DNA from: Methyloversatilis discipulorum | GTDB lineage: Bacteria > Pseudomonadota > Gammaproteobacteria > Burkholderiales > Rhodocyclaceae | Length of the DNA: 64,000 nt | Direction of reading: 5' to 3' | NCBI RefSeq assembly: GCF_000385375.1 | Contig: NZ_ARVV01000001.1 | Location: forward strand, 1,426,001 to 1,490,000 | Shown here: in pieces, positions 28,559 through 37,011 of the stretch | How positions within the stretch are numbered: position 1 is the first letter of the stretch | How the letters are laid out: each line of letters begins with the position of its first letter | Translations under genes and position numbers: made by a program | Notes under the pieces: generated by a model | Databases searched by the model: none | What the model was told of the DNA's origin: nothing | Seen by the model: only the letters and a program-made list of their open reading frames with translations

Positions 28559-28792
28559 ATGTCCAAGCACCAGAAAACCTTCCAGCTCACGATCCGCCAC
28601 ATCGACCTGATCGAAGACGCGCTGCGCGACAAGATCGGCTGTCTGGCGCAGGTCGCGGTCGCCAGCGGCGACGTGGCCGCGAGTGCCGGCAACGATGCGC
28701 TGATCCACGAACTGAACGAGCTGCTCGGCAGCCTGCACAACCAGAAGATCTTCTACAGCCAGGTCAACCGGACCGGCGTGCCGGCGGGCTGA
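28559..28792 (+). CDS. Small conserved hypothetical protein
   Basis: 77-aa protein beginning MSKHQKTFQLTIRHIDLIEDALR. It is polar, probably helical and cytoplasmic, with a late LIHELNELLGSLHNQKIFYSQ segment. A GGGAGAACCC sequence lies before the ATG at 28559. I do not recognise the family. It is convergent with the protease gene at the end of the mxa run (19 bp between stops). Confidence 0.65.
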   Translation: MSKHQKTFQLTIRHIDLIEDALRDKIGCLAQVAVASGDVAASAGNDALIHELNELLGSLHNQKIFYSQVNRTGVPAG

Positions 28793-28811
28793 GTCCGGCC
28801 GGCGGGCGGCT

Positions 28812-29795
28812 TCAGTCGCCGCGCGGCAGCGGACGCAGCCGTGCCAGCGCCGTCGTGCTGGCGGCGACGGCCTCGTCCAGCCCCTCGCTGCGCGCCCAGG
28901 CGGCGATGCGCGTCAGTTCGATCTCGCTGTCGCGCGCGCCGTCGAGCGCCTGCTGCAGGCACTGCGACATGCGCGCCGGCCGCGCCAGTGCGCGCGCCGC
29001 GCGGGCGCACATCAGCGCGGCGGCCGGCGCGTGCGGCTCCGCCTCCATCCACTCGTCGGCCATCTGCGCCACCGTCGGCCAGTCCTTGCGCGACAACGGT
29101 TCGAGCAGGCGCATGAACCAGGGCTGATGTGCTGGCAACTGCGCCCACAGCGCCGAACCGGGCAGTGGCTTCGGCGCCTCTTCGGCGCGTTCGCGCAGGC
29201 GGTCGGTCCAGTCGGCAGGCATCGCGAAGTACTCGGTGCGGCCGGCGCTGGTCAGGAAGGTGGTGATGCCGATCAGTCGGCCTTCCTCGTCGAACAGTCC
29301 GCCGCCGCTCGCACCCTGCAGGAAGCCGGCCGAGGTCTGGATGACGTGGCTGCCGCCTGCTGAATGCAGATCGACGATGAGGCCGCGCGCAAAATGCGCT
29401 TCCATGCCGCCCGAGTAACCGTGGGCGAGCACGCGTTCGCCCAGCGCCAGGGTGCGAGTCGGGCGCAGCTCGACCGCCGGGTAGGGCAGCGGCTCGGCGG
29501 TGCGCAGCAGGCAGAGGTCGCGCGACACGTCGGCGCGCTGGCCGACCACCGCGTGTCGCGCCAGCCCGCGCGACAGCACGATGATGCGGGCGTGGCGCGT
29601 GACGTGGCAGTTGGTCAGTGCGCTGTCCGGCCCGATCACGACGGCCGAGCCGACCGACAGATTGTCGTCGTCGCCCAGTGCCGACACCTTCAGCACGGCG
29701 CGCGACATCTTCATCATGGCTTCGGCTGATGGCGCGGCGCCAGTCGCGGTCGAGGCGCCGATACAGGCGGCGACGATCAGCAGCCGGCGCTTCAC
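28812..29795 (-). CDS. Trypsin-like serine protease with C-terminal helical region
   Basis: 327-aa exported protease at the tail of the mxa operon. The GTG start (29795) overlaps the SoxYZ-like gene stop. Signal peptide about 1-20 (KRRLLIVAACIGASTATGAA). The trypsin-like triad is visible: His in ALTNCHVTRHA, Asp in SRDLCLLR, Ser in GASGGGLFDEEG. The last about 130 residues (AQMADEWMEAEPHAPAAALMCARAARA...) look like TPR-like helical repeats and may bind a partner. Position, fully overlapping with the carrier and mxaD-adjacent genes, implies a role in maturation or quality control of periplasmic methanol-oxidation proteins; this is inference. Confidence 0.85.
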   Translation of the reverse strand: MKRRLLIVAACIGASTATGAAPSAEAMMKMSRAVLKVSALGDDDNLSVGSAVVIGPDSALTNCHVTRHARIIVLSRGLARHAVVGQRADVSRDLCLLRTAEPLPYPAVELRPTRTLALGERVLAHGYSGGMEAHFARGLIVDLHSAGGSHVIQTSAGFLQGASGGGLFDEEGRLIGITTFLTSAGRTEYFAMPADWTDRLRERAEEAPKPLPGSALWAQLPAHQPWFMRLLEPLSRKDWPTVAQMADEWMEAEPHAPAAALMCARAARALARPARMSQCLQQALDGARDSEIELTRIAAWARSEGLDEAVAASTTALARLRPLPRGD

Positions 29796-30592
29796 GGCGT
29801 GGCGGTGTCCGGCGGAAAGCGTGCGTTGAAGTGGCGTTCGCGGCTGTCGTCGACCTGCACGTCGAGGTGGCGCGCATCGGCGGCGATGCCAAAGCGCAGA
29901 TAGGGATTGCGGCTGATCGAAATGTCGAGCTCTGCGTCGAGCAGCGGGCGACCGTCCTGCAGCAGGCGCAGTGCGCGCACGTAGTCGGCGGCGACGTAGC
30001 CGCGCGTGTCCAGATCGACCTCGAGGCCGGAGTGGTTCGGGTGGCGGATGCGCAGTTCGACCTCGCTGCGCCCGCCTGCCGTGTCGAAGCGGCGCATCGA
30101 CATGCGGCCGATCGCCGCCTCGCCGTCGTCTGCCGGACCCATCGGCGCCGAACAGCCGCCGGCGGCGCGCACGAAGTGCTCGGCCATGTAGAGCCGGCCG
30201 TCGTCGGTTTCGCCGATCGCGCGCACCATGGTGTAGCGCTCGACGCGCAGCCGCGTCTCGATGCTGCCGACCACCGCGTCGTGCAGCGTGAAGCGCGCGG
30301 CGAGCGGCGACGGGTTCTCGTCGACCAGCAGCCACAGCGTGCGCAGTGCGCCGCCCGCCGGGCCCACGTGCAGCGCAACCGGCACCATCGAAGCGTCTTC
30401 GGCGCGGTCCGGCGCTTCGAGCGCCAGCACGGCGCTGTCGGTGTGCAAGCTGCGCTCGCCGAACAGCGCGCTGCGCACTTTCGGCCAGGCCGCATCGGCC
30501 GACGCCGGCGGCAGCGCGCCGACGAACAGCGACACCGCCAGCAGCCAGCGCGCCGGCGAGGTCGCCGCCCGCAGTGTCGGCAGCGCGTTCAT
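29792..30592 (-). CDS. Quinoprotein dehydrogenase-associated SoxYZ-like carrier
   Basis: 266-aa periplasmic fusion of SoxY-like and SoxZ-like domains. A signal peptide (about 1-33, ending PPASADA) is followed by the SoxY-like part, ending in AAGGCSAPMG (Cys is the likely carrier residue), then a SoxZ-like part with HPNHSGLEVD and SISRNPYLRF, close to the SoxZ HPMETGL and SKNPYLSF segments. This family travels with PQQ dehydrogenase genes; what it carries is unknown. ATG 30592 overlaps the mxaD stop (ATGA), and the protease gene overlaps its own stop. Confidence 0.85.
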   Translation of the reverse strand: MNALPTLRAATSPARWLLAVSLFVGALPPASADAAWPKVRSALFGERSLHTDSAVLALEAPDRAEDASMVPVALHVGPAGGALRTLWLLVDENPSPLAARFTLHDAVVGSIETRLRVERYTMVRAIGETDDGRLYMAEHFVRAAGGCSAPMGPADDGEAAIGRMSMRRFDTAGGRSEVELRIRHPNHSGLEVDLDTRGYVAADYVRALRLLQDGRPLLDAELDISISRNPYLRFGIAADARHLDVQVDDSRERHFNARFPPDTATP

Positions 30593-31122
30593 CAGGGTTT
30601 GGCGGACGCTTCGATCTGCGTGCGCACCGCGTCGAGGCCGGGGCGCATCAGCGCGCGCAGCGCCTTCACCGCGCTCTCGTCGTCCATGCCGGCGGCCGGA
30701 TCGTTGCCGGTGTCGGCGCGGTAGCCGCGCGCCTGCCACACCAGCTTGCTGCCGCTGCCTTCGGCCTTGACGGTGAGCCGGCCGGAGTAGGAACTGACCG
30801 GCAGCACGGCCGGGTCGGCGTTGCCGGAGCGGTAGTTCATGCTCATCGCGGCCGCGTCGTAGTCGTCGAGCTGTTCGGTCACGGTGCCGGTCGGCAGCGT
30901 CAGCGTGCGGGTCGAACCGGCTTCGTTGCCGCGGTCGGCCGACGAGGCCTTGATCGCCGGATTCCACTTCGCGATGCCGGCGAAGTCGCCGACCACCGCC
31001 CAAACGGCGGCCGGCGGCGCGGCGATGACGACCGACTCGTCGATCTTCTGCGGCGTCGGTCCGTGCGCCACGGCGAGCGGTGCGAACAGTGCGAAGGTGA
31101 GAACGGACAGCGGGGCTTTCAT
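30592..31122 (-). CDS. mxaD: MxaD, periplasmic methanol-oxidation accessory protein
   Basis: 176-aa exported SRPBCC-fold protein. Signal peptide (about 1-19, ending PLAVA) leads VVIAAPPAAVWAVVGDFAGIAKWNPAI, typical of the START/PYP-like fold, with PTGTVTEQLDDYD following. MxaD is reported to improve electron transfer between methanol dehydrogenase and cytochrome cL; mutants grow slowly on methanol. It lies 3 bp after mxaL and overlaps the next gene by ATGA. Confidence 0.88.
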   Translation of the reverse strand: MKAPLSVLTFALFAPLAVAHGPTPQKIDESVVIAAPPAAVWAVVGDFAGIAKWNPAIKASSADRGNEAGSTRTLTLPTGTVTEQLDDYDAAAMSMNYRSGNADPAVLPVSSYSGRLTVKAEGSGSKLVWQARGYRADTGNDPAAGMDDESAVKALRALMRPGLDAVRTQIEASAKP

Positions 31123-31125
31123 GGA

Positions 31126-32127
31126 TCAGGCACTCCTGAAGGTGAACAATCGTTGGGCGCGGCGGCGGACCGCCGACGGCGCCGGTGCGAGGCTGGCGAG
31201 CAATGCCGCGAGGCCGGCCAGCGCGAACAGCGGGCGCAGCGCGAACCGGGTGTCGGCGACGCGGCCGCCCGGCAGTGCACGCAACTGCGCAGCGATCTGC
31301 TCCGGCGAGCGTGCGACCGCGACGCCGAGACCGGTGCGCTGGGCCAGGTCTTCGAGCACGTCGTCGCGGCGCAGCGACAGGTGGTCGTTGTCGGAGCCGG
31401 GCGCGCGCTGCGGCGCGTTGCGGATGTCGCCGCCCAGCTTCTCCATGTCGAGTACCGACAGCGTCGGCGCGCCGGCGCTGGCGAAGCCGGCGGTGTCCTC
31501 GGCGGTCCAGTAGCCCTCGATGCGGCCCTTCTCGCCGAGCTTGGGTACCGGCTCCGGCTGTTCGCCGCCGACCCCGAACAGCAAACCCGGTACCTCGCCT
31601 GCCTCGCCGTCCCAGGCCGGTATGCGGCCGGGGTGCAGGGCCGGCGCCTGGTGGCCGTCGGTGAAGAAGGCGAGGGCGGCGCCCGGCGTCATCCGGCGGA
31701 TGTCGTCGAGTGCGGAGTAGGTGCCGTAGTACAGATGGCTGTCGGCCGCCCACGCCATGCGCCAGTCGATGTGGCCGATGGCGTCGCTCAGTGCGGCGCG
31801 GTCGATGCAGACGTCGACCGGCATCAGCAGCGGCTGCGTGCGCCGCTCGACGAAGATGGACACGCCCACCTGCGTGCCGCAGGGCAGACGATCGAGTGCG
31901 GCGATGGCCAGCTGTTTCGCGTGGTCGAGCCGGCCGATGCGGGCGTCGGCCGGGCCGACGTCGCGGGTGTTCATGCTCTGCGTGATGTCGAACACCATCA
32001 TGTAGGTGCCGACGCGCCGTTCGATCTGCACCGCCGGGGCGAACAGCGCCACGCCAAGACAGGCACTGGCCGCGGCGAGCAGCCAGAAGCGCGCACCGCG
32101 CCCGCGCAGGGTGTCGGTGAACTTCAA
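31126..32127 (-). CDS. mxaL: MxaL, VWA-type methanol dehydrogenase maturation protein
   Basis: 333-aa membrane protein. An N-terminal helix (FWLLAAASACLGVALF) is followed by a von Willebrand A-like domain with modified MIDAS (MMVFDITQSMNTRD), then a C-terminal helix (LFALAGLAALLASLAP). MxaL acts with MxaA, MxaC and MxaK in inserting calcium and assembling active methanol dehydrogenase. I start at TTG 32127, which overlaps the mxaK stop (TTGA) and gives an MKFTD-like N-terminus next to the helix; a GTG at 32163 in frame is the alternative. Confidence 0.85.
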   Translation of the reverse strand: MKFTDTLRGRGARFWLLAAASACLGVALFAPAVQIERRVGTYMMVFDITQSMNTRDVGPADARIGRLDHAKQLAIAALDRLPCGTQVGVSIFVERRTQPLLMPVDVCIDRAALSDAIGHIDWRMAWAADSHLYYGTYSALDDIRRMTPGAALAFFTDGHQAPALHPGRIPAWDGEAGEVPGLLFGVGGEQPEPVPKLGEKGRIEGYWTAEDTAGFASAGAPTLSVLDMEKLGGDIRNAPQRAPGSDNDHLSLRRDDVLEDLAQRTGLGVAVARSPEQIAAQLRALPGGRVADTRFALRPLFALAGLAALLASLAPAPSAVRRRAQRLFTFRSA

Positions 32128-32720
32128 TGCATGCCCCGCGGCGCGCCGACCATTTCTGTCCACGCCGCCTTGTCGGGCAGCGCGTCGTCATCGACCTTGG
32201 TTTCCTTGCCGTCCTTGCGCCAGTTGCGCACTTCGTAGTCGGGCACCAGCACCTGCGCCAGTTCGAAGTTGTAGCGCGCGCCCCAGTCCTCAGGCTGTTC
32301 GCGCAGTGCGCGGCGGTAGCCGGTCTTGGCCAGTTCGACGAGGGTGATGGCGCGCGCCGCCGCACCTTCGCCGGTGGCGACCTCGATCGCCCGCCGCAGG
32401 TAGATGTTGGCGGCATTGACCCGGGCGGCCCGTGCCAGCACCGGGTCGCCGCGCAGTTCGGCCTGCGCCTCGGCTTCGCTGTAGGCGGCCAGCGCCGCGT
32501 CGTTGTCGCGCTTGCGGTCGAGTGATACCGCACGGGCGAACAGCACCATCGGTGGTGCGCCGGCGTCGGCCACGCCGTCGCGCATCTGCCGGTTGGCGTC
32601 GTGCGCGCGCCAGCCCTGCCACAGCGCATGCAGGCTGGCGGCCGCGGCGAGTGCGGCCAGCAGGTAGAGCAGTGCGGCCGAGCGGCGGCGCAGCAGGTGA
32701 AGGAGTGCGGACGGCGACAT
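32124..32720 (-). CDS. mxaK: MxaK, methanol dehydrogenase maturation protein
   Basis: 198-aa protein with one N-terminal helix (ALLYLLAALAAAASLHAL) and a TPR-like periplasmic helical region (LFARAVSLDRKRDNDAALAAYSEAEAQAE..., ARYNFELAQVLV). Members are part of the mxaACKL set needed for calcium incorporation. ATG 32720 overlaps the mxaC stop (ATGA); an ATG at 32732 is possible. Identity comes from position as well as topology, because MxaK is poorly conserved. Confidence 0.8.
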   Translation of the reverse strand: MSPSALLHLLRRRSAALLYLLAALAAAASLHALWQGWRAHDANRQMRDGVADAGAPPMVLFARAVSLDRKRDNDAALAAYSEAEAQAELRGDPVLARAARVNAANIYLRRAIEVATGEGAAARAITLVELAKTGYRRALREQPEDWGARYNFELAQVLVPDYEVRNWRKDGKETKVDDDALPDKAAWTEMVGAPRGMH

Positions 32721-33700
32721 CAGCGTGACCATGCGGGAACCTCGAAAGTGCGGGCGGCCAGCAGCAGCAGGCTGCAGGCGAAGGCGATGCCGATGAACAG
32801 CCCGCCGAGGTCCTGCCGCGGCGGTGTTTCGCGGTAGCGCAGCGGCTGGTTCTGCAGGCGGGCGACGTCGGCGATGGCGCGGGCGAGCGCGTCCGGCGTG
32901 TCGGCTTCGTACAGCCGGTAGGGCACGCCGAGGTCGCGGAAGTACTCGTTCAGGAAGTACTCCGGCGCCGGGTCGAAGCCGGCTTCCGGGTCCGGCGGGT
33001 CGGACGGACCGCGGCCGCCGGCGGTGCGCAGGAAGATCCAGTACAGCGCGCTGCGGTTCTCCGCGAACAGGCGGCGGATCTGGTTCTGCTTGCGCACATC
33101 GATCTGAGCGGCGCCGTCCGACACCAGCAGCACCACGCGCGAGCCGGTCACCGGCTTGTCGCGGAACTGTTCCAGCGACATCGTCAGGCCAGCGGCGATA
33201 TTGGTCAGCCCGACGCCGGGCGCGGCCGACGCGCGTATCGCGGCGCGCACCGCGTCGTGGTCGGCGGTCAGTTCGAGGCCATGCACCGGCGCCGTACTGA
33301 AGGACACGACGCCGAACAGGTCGCGCGGGCGCTCGCGCACGAAGTCTTCGAGCAGGCGGGCGGCGGCGCGGCCTTTGGCTTCGTCGCCCTGCTGCGCGTC
33401 ACGGCCGGCGAAGCCGTCGCTCATGCTGGCGCTGCGGTCCAGCGTGATGACGACGTGGGCGCCGGTGCCGATCCGTTCGACGTCCTCGCCCTGGCGGTGC
33501 GGACCGGCCAGCGCGATCACGCTGCCGAGCACCGCCAGCGCACCGAGCAGGCGCAGTGCGACGGCCAGCGCGCGCGAGGCCGGATCGGCCGGCACGCCAG
33601 GCAGCCAGCCGTGCGGCAGCGTGCGCTGGCCGTGCCACAGCAGCGGCAGCAGCGCGAGCAGTGCAGCCCACAGCCAGTGCGGATGATCGAAGGACATCAT
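32720..33700 (-). CDS. mxaC: MxaC, VWA-type methanol dehydrogenase maturation protein
   Basis: 326-aa membrane protein of the BatA type. N-terminal helices (WAALLALLPLLW and ALRLLGALAVLGSVIALAG), then a VWA domain with a clear MIDAS DRSASMSDG and later VSDGAAQID, then a C-terminal helix (FIGIAFACSLLLLAARTF). Needed, with MxaA/K/L, for calcium insertion into MxaFI. Two ATGs (33700 and 33697) open it; the stop overlaps mxaK. It starts 7 nt after mxaA. Confidence 0.87.
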   Translation of the reverse strand: MMSFDHPHWLWAALLALLPLLWHGQRTLPHGWLPGVPADPASRALAVALRLLGALAVLGSVIALAGPHRQGEDVERIGTGAHVVITLDRSASMSDGFAGRDAQQGDEAKGRAAARLLEDFVRERPRDLFGVVSFSTAPVHGLELTADHDAVRAAIRASAAPGVGLTNIAAGLTMSLEQFRDKPVTGSRVVLLVSDGAAQIDVRKQNQIRRLFAENRSALYWIFLRTAGGRGPSDPPDPEAGFDPAPEYFLNEYFRDLGVPYRLYEADTPDALARAIADVARLQNQPLRYRETPPRQDLGGLFIGIAFACSLLLLAARTFEVPAWSR

Positions 33701-33707
33701 GTCGCGC

Positions 33708-34652
33708 TCACGCCGCTTCGACGACGGAGGACGGGGTGACCGAACGCCGCCGCGCGCCGAGCCGCTCGCGGTCGCGCAGTGCCGCCAGCAGCGGCAGCAG
33801 CGCGTCGGGCTGCGTGTAGCGCGGGTCGGGCGGCAGGCCGTAGAAGCAGGCTCGCGAGGCAGCGAAGGCTGCTTCCAGCGCTGGCGCCTGATCGGCAAAG
33901 GCCGGGTGGGCGGCGATGAAGTCCGGCAGCGTGGAGGCGAAGATGGTCTGCCCGGCGCTTTCATTGCACGCGTGGTGCAGCGCGCGGAAGGCCTGTTCGA
34001 GCGCTTCCGCGTCGTCGCGGCCGCGCAGCGCGCGCACGCTGCGCCAGGCGCGGGCGAACGGACGCGCGCGCTGCGCGCCCAGCCGGCCGGCCACCCACAG
34101 CGCAGCCAGCAGCAGTGCCGCCGCGGCGCCGGCCCAGCCCAGCGCACGCGCGAGCGGCGCGCTGCTGTCGAAGGCGGTGGCGCGGTAGCCCGGATGCACG
34201 CTGCTGACGATGTCCTTCTTCGACGCCCAGTGCAGCAGCGGCGCCGTGCTCAGATCGAAGGCCGGCACCTTGATCTCCGCCACTGCGTTGTCCTTGCGGA
34301 AGCGCAGCACGGTGGGCGACAGGCGCAGCGTCTGCGGTGCGCGCACGCTCTTCATCAGCTGCCATTCCAGCGTGTAGAGGCGGCAGTCGGCACAGCGCCC
34401 GGGCGCGTCGGCGACGGCGAGGCTGCGCAGTTCGAACTGGCGGTCGCCCTGGCCCGGCTCCGGCAGGCCGTCGCGGTCGGGCGTCCAGCCGGGTGCCACT
34501 TCGAGTGTCAGTCGCACCGGCACGGTGTCGCCGATGCGGTAGCCGAAGTTGCGCGGCCACTCGATCTGCTTCAGCGTGACCGTCGCCATCGCCGGCACGG
34601 TGAACAGGCAGAGCAGCAAGGAAAGAAGTGCAGGGACGGAGGACCGTTTCAT
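33708..34652 (-). CDS. mxaA: MxaA, calcium-insertion protein for methanol dehydrogenase
   Basis: 314-aa exported protein with a signal peptide (about 1-23, ending TVPAMA), a beta-rich periplasmic domain with LKQIEWPRNFGYRIGDTVPV and a CADCRLYTLEW Cys pair, one helix (ALGWAGAAAALLLAALWVAG) and a helical cytoplasmic tail. This matches MxaA, required for active, calcium-loaded methanol dehydrogenase. ATG at 34652 overlaps the mxaS stop (ATGT/TGA within 4 nt). The long frame upstream is mxaS read in another phase. Confidence 0.85.
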   Translation of the reverse strand: MKRSSVPALLSLLLCLFTVPAMATVTLKQIEWPRNFGYRIGDTVPVRLTLEVAPGWTPDRDGLPEPGQGDRQFELRSLAVADAPGRCADCRLYTLEWQLMKSVRAPQTLRLSPTVLRFRKDNAVAEIKVPAFDLSTAPLLHWASKKDIVSSVHPGYRATAFDSSAPLARALGWAGAAAALLLAALWVAGRLGAQRARPFARAWRSVRALRGRDDAEALEQAFRALHHACNESAGQTIFASTLPDFIAAHPAFADQAPALEAAFAASRACFYGLPPDPRYTQPDALLPLLAALRDRERLGARRRSVTPSSVVEAA

Positions 34653-35494
34653 GTCTGCAGGAAGTAGCGGTTGAACTGCACCGGATCGATGCGATCGTCG
34701 ATGAACAGCGGCGGGCGTCCATGGCGCAGCGCGATGTGGCGCAGCCGTTCGCGGCGGGCCGTCCGTGCCTCGTCGAAGGCGCGGGCGAGCGCCGGGCGCT
34801 GCAGCAGCAGACGCTCGGCGCCGCTTTCCAGGTCGCGCAGGCGGGCGATGCCCCAGCGCGAAGAGGCGTGCTGCTCCCGGCTGTCGCCGAGTACCACGGT
34901 GACCACGTCGTGTCGGGCGAGACTGCCGAGCACGCGGTTCAGGCGCTCGTCCGGCATATGGCCGTCGGTGAGCAGGAACACCAGCGAACGCCGGCGCGGC
35001 AGCAGCGGGGCGGCTTTGAGCAGTGCGCTGTTGTCGTCGCCATCCGGCACGTGGGCGCGCAGCCGGGCGAGCGCGGCGCGCGCACCGGCCGCGCTGCGGC
35101 AGGGCGGCAGTGTCAGTTCCGCACGTATGCGGTGGTCGCAGGCGATCAGTGCGAACGGATCGCCGATGCGCCACGCGGCGTGCGCGATCGCCTCCGCGAG
35201 TTCGGCGGCCAGCGCATGCCGGTGCGTCGCGCCGTGGTAGTCCATCGAGCGCGACACGTCGACCAGCACCACCACCGGCACCACGGCCTGTTGCCGGAAC
35301 AGCCGCACCCATACGCGCTCCGACGGATCGCGCAGCGTCGCCCGCAGGTCGAGCCGGCGCGCGTCGCGGTTGCCGGTCAGCGGCACGCTGCGTTCGAAGT
35401 CGTGCCCCGGGCCGGACAGCGTGCCGCGGTGCGCCCCCGCCGTGACCGCGCGACTGCGCCAGCGCAGCGCGTAGGCGAGCGCGGACGGTGTCAT
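34649..35494 (-). CDS. mxaS: MxaS, DUF58 protein of the mxa cluster
   Basis: 281-aa cytoplasmic DUF58 protein. Segments include FERSVPLTGNRDARRLDLRAT and a degenerate VWA-like core with VLVDVSRSMDYHGATHRHALA (DxSxS present) and LVFLLTDGHMPDERL. MxaS is the conserved partner of the MoxR ATPase MxaR; the pair probably remodels maturation proteins. ATG at 35494 overlaps the mxaR stop (ATGA). Confidence 0.88.
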   Translation of the reverse strand: MTPSALAYALRWRSRAVTAGAHRGTLSGPGHDFERSVPLTGNRDARRLDLRATLRDPSERVWVRLFRQQAVVPVVVLVDVSRSMDYHGATHRHALAAELAEAIAHAAWRIGDPFALIACDHRIRAELTLPPCRSAAGARAALARLRAHVPDGDDNSALLKAAPLLPRRRSLVFLLTDGHMPDERLNRVLGSLARHDVVTVVLGDSREQHASSRWGIARLRDLESGAERLLLQRPALARAFDEARTARRERLRHIALRHGRPPLFIDDRIDPVQFNRYFLQT

Positions 35495-36513
35495 GGCGAG
35501 GCGACCTGGCGCAGCACCTCGGCGACGAAGGGACGGGCGTAGAGCGGGCGCTGCGTCTCGTACACCGGGTTCAGGCACAGGCGATGCGCGATCGCCTCGA
35601 AGAACACCGCGTGCAGGTCTTCCGGCACCAGGCGGTCGCGGCCTTCGAGCCAGGCCTGCACCCGGGCGGCGCGCGCCAGCATGGCCACACCGCGCGGGCT
35701 GGCGCCGGACAGGATGAACTGGTCGATGTCGACGTCGGACAGCTGCACGCCGTAAAGCGCGGGCTGGCGCGTCGCCAGCCAGAGGTCGACGCCGTAGTCG
35801 TCGAGTGCCGGGCTGGACTGCACGGTGTCCTGGATGGACTGCGCGACGTCGTTCAGGCGCGTGTGGTCCAGCATGCCGGGCTCGACGCTGGAGATCAGCG
35901 CGTCGGCGTCGTGGAAGCGGGTGTCGAACATCAGGCCGCGCAGCTGGTCGCGTGCGTCCGGCGCCTCGACCGACACTTCGAGCAGGAAGCGGTCGCGGGC
36001 GGCGGAGGGCAGTTCGAAGGTTTCCTCGCGCTCGACCCGGTTGCGGTCGGCGAACACCTGCATCCACGGCAGCGTGTACTCGCGGTTGAATGCACTGACC
36101 GTGCGTTCGGCCATCAGGCGCAGCAGCAGCGCATGCACCTGTGGCCGCGCGCGGTTGATCTCGTTGAAGAAGAACACCGCCAGTTCGCTGCCCTGCGCGA
36201 TCAGCGGGCCGGGTTCGACGCGCGGCCGGCCGTCGTCGCCGACATAGGTGTGATAGACGAGGTCGCCCGGCATCAGGTCCACGGTGCCTTCGATGCGCTG
36301 GTAGGCACCGCCGATGCCGCGTGCCACCGCCTTCAGCAGCGTGGTCTTGCCGACGCCGACATCGCCTTCGAGCAGCACGTGGCCGCGGGCGAACACGGCG
36401 ATGGTCATCAGTCGCACGGTGCGCGGCATGCCGACCAGCACCGCGTTGAGCTGGCGCTCGAAGTCGAGCGCACGGACCCGCCATGCCGACAGGTCAACAG
36501 GTTCGGAGTGCAT
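35491..36513 (-). CDS. mxaR: MxaR, MoxR-family AAA+ ATPase
   Basis: 340-aa AAA+ ATPase. Walker A is GDVGVGKTTLLK (near residue 51), Walker B is FFFNEINRARPQ, and sensor/arginine-finger regions follow in ELPSAARDRFLLEV. The C-terminal lid includes GASPRGVAMLARAARVQAWLEGRD, the classic MoxR signature. It is thought to act as a chaperone with MxaS during dehydrogenase activation. ATG 36513; a long hairpin lies in the 140-bp gap behind mxaI. Confidence 0.93.
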   Translation of the reverse strand: MHSEPVDLSAWRVRALDFERQLNAVLVGMPRTVRLMTIAVFARGHVLLEGDVGVGKTTLLKAVARGIGGAYQRIEGTVDLMPGDLVYHTYVGDDGRPRVEPGPLIAQGSELAVFFFNEINRARPQVHALLLRLMAERTVSAFNREYTLPWMQVFADRNRVEREETFELPSAARDRFLLEVSVEAPDARDQLRGLMFDTRFHDADALISSVEPGMLDHTRLNDVAQSIQDTVQSSPALDDYGVDLWLATRQPALYGVQLSDVDIDQFILSGASPRGVAMLARAARVQAWLEGRDRLVPEDLHAVFFEAIAHRLCLNPVYETQRPLYARPFVAEVLRQVASP

Positions 36514-36605
36514 CCGGGATTCCAGATCGGGTTGGCCGCGAGGGCGCGGCTGGGAAGGCGTGACGGAAGGCGCGCAGCGCGCCGCGTTCCGCGTGGCCTT
36601 CGGGA

Positions 36606-36642
36606 ACCCGGCCGGGCGAGAGGGGAGCTCGCCCGGCCGGGT
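36606..36642 (-). other. Perfect 15-bp hairpin between mxaI and mxaR
   Basis: Arms ACCCGGCCGGGCGAG and CTCGCCCGGCCGGGT pair perfectly around a 7-nt loop, 12 bp past the mxaI stop. There is no T-tract in the direction of transcription, so it fits a 3' stabiliser, processing site or attenuator that separates highly expressed mxaFJGI from mxaR-D rather than a full terminator. Confidence 0.75.
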
Positions 36643-36653
36643 GTATGCGACGA

Positions 36654-36935
36654 TCAGTTCACGTCGTACTTGAAGGTGCCGGTGGCGTTGAGCTGCTCGA
36701 CGCGCTTGGCATTGCGCGCTTCCATCTGCTTGATGGAGTCGCCCTGCTTGGCCAGTTCCTTGGCGTCGTGCTTCGGGTCGTACTTGGAGCCGGCGACCTT
36801 GGCCGGATAGCCCGGCTTCGGCTCCCAGCAGTCGCCGGCTGCCTTGCACTTGGTGCCGTCGTAGGCGTGGGCGCCGCCGGCCAGCAGCAGGAGAGCGGAA
36901 GTGGCTGCGAGGCGGGCTGCAGTGCGGATCTTCAT
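36654..36935 (-). CDS. mxaI: Methanol dehydrogenase small (beta) subunit MxaI
   Basis: 93-aa exported beta subunit of the alpha2-beta2 methanol dehydrogenase. Signal peptide ends GGAHA (about residue 22), then YDGTKCKAAGDCWEPKPGYP with the disulfide cysteines and GSKYDPKHDAKEL, followed by the long helix (QMEARNAKRVEQL) that lies along MxaF. Lysine-rich, as usual for MxaI. ATG at 36935 has GGAGG 7 nt upstream; an ATG 6 nt earlier is too close to that site. Its presence identifies the classical MxaFI enzyme, since XoxF enzymes lack it. Confidence 0.97.
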   Translation of the reverse strand: MKIRTAARLAATSALLLLAGGAHAYDGTKCKAAGDCWEPKPGYPAKVAGSKYDPKHDAKELAKQGDSIKQMEARNAKRVEQLNATGTFKYDVN

Positions 36936-36975
36936 TGTCATTCCTCCATGGTTGTGATGTGGGTGCTGCACATGA

Positions 36976-36991
36976 CGGCCCGGATGGGCCG
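36976..36991 (-). other. Hairpin between mxaG and mxaI
   Basis: CGGCCC-GGAT-GGGCCG stem (6 bp) in the 76-bp mxaG-mxaI gap. Like the other two hairpins in this operon it has no T-run; it may tune relative expression of neighbouring cistrons. Confidence 0.4.
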
Positions 36992-37011
36992 GGTCGAAAA
37001 CTTCGCCTTCG

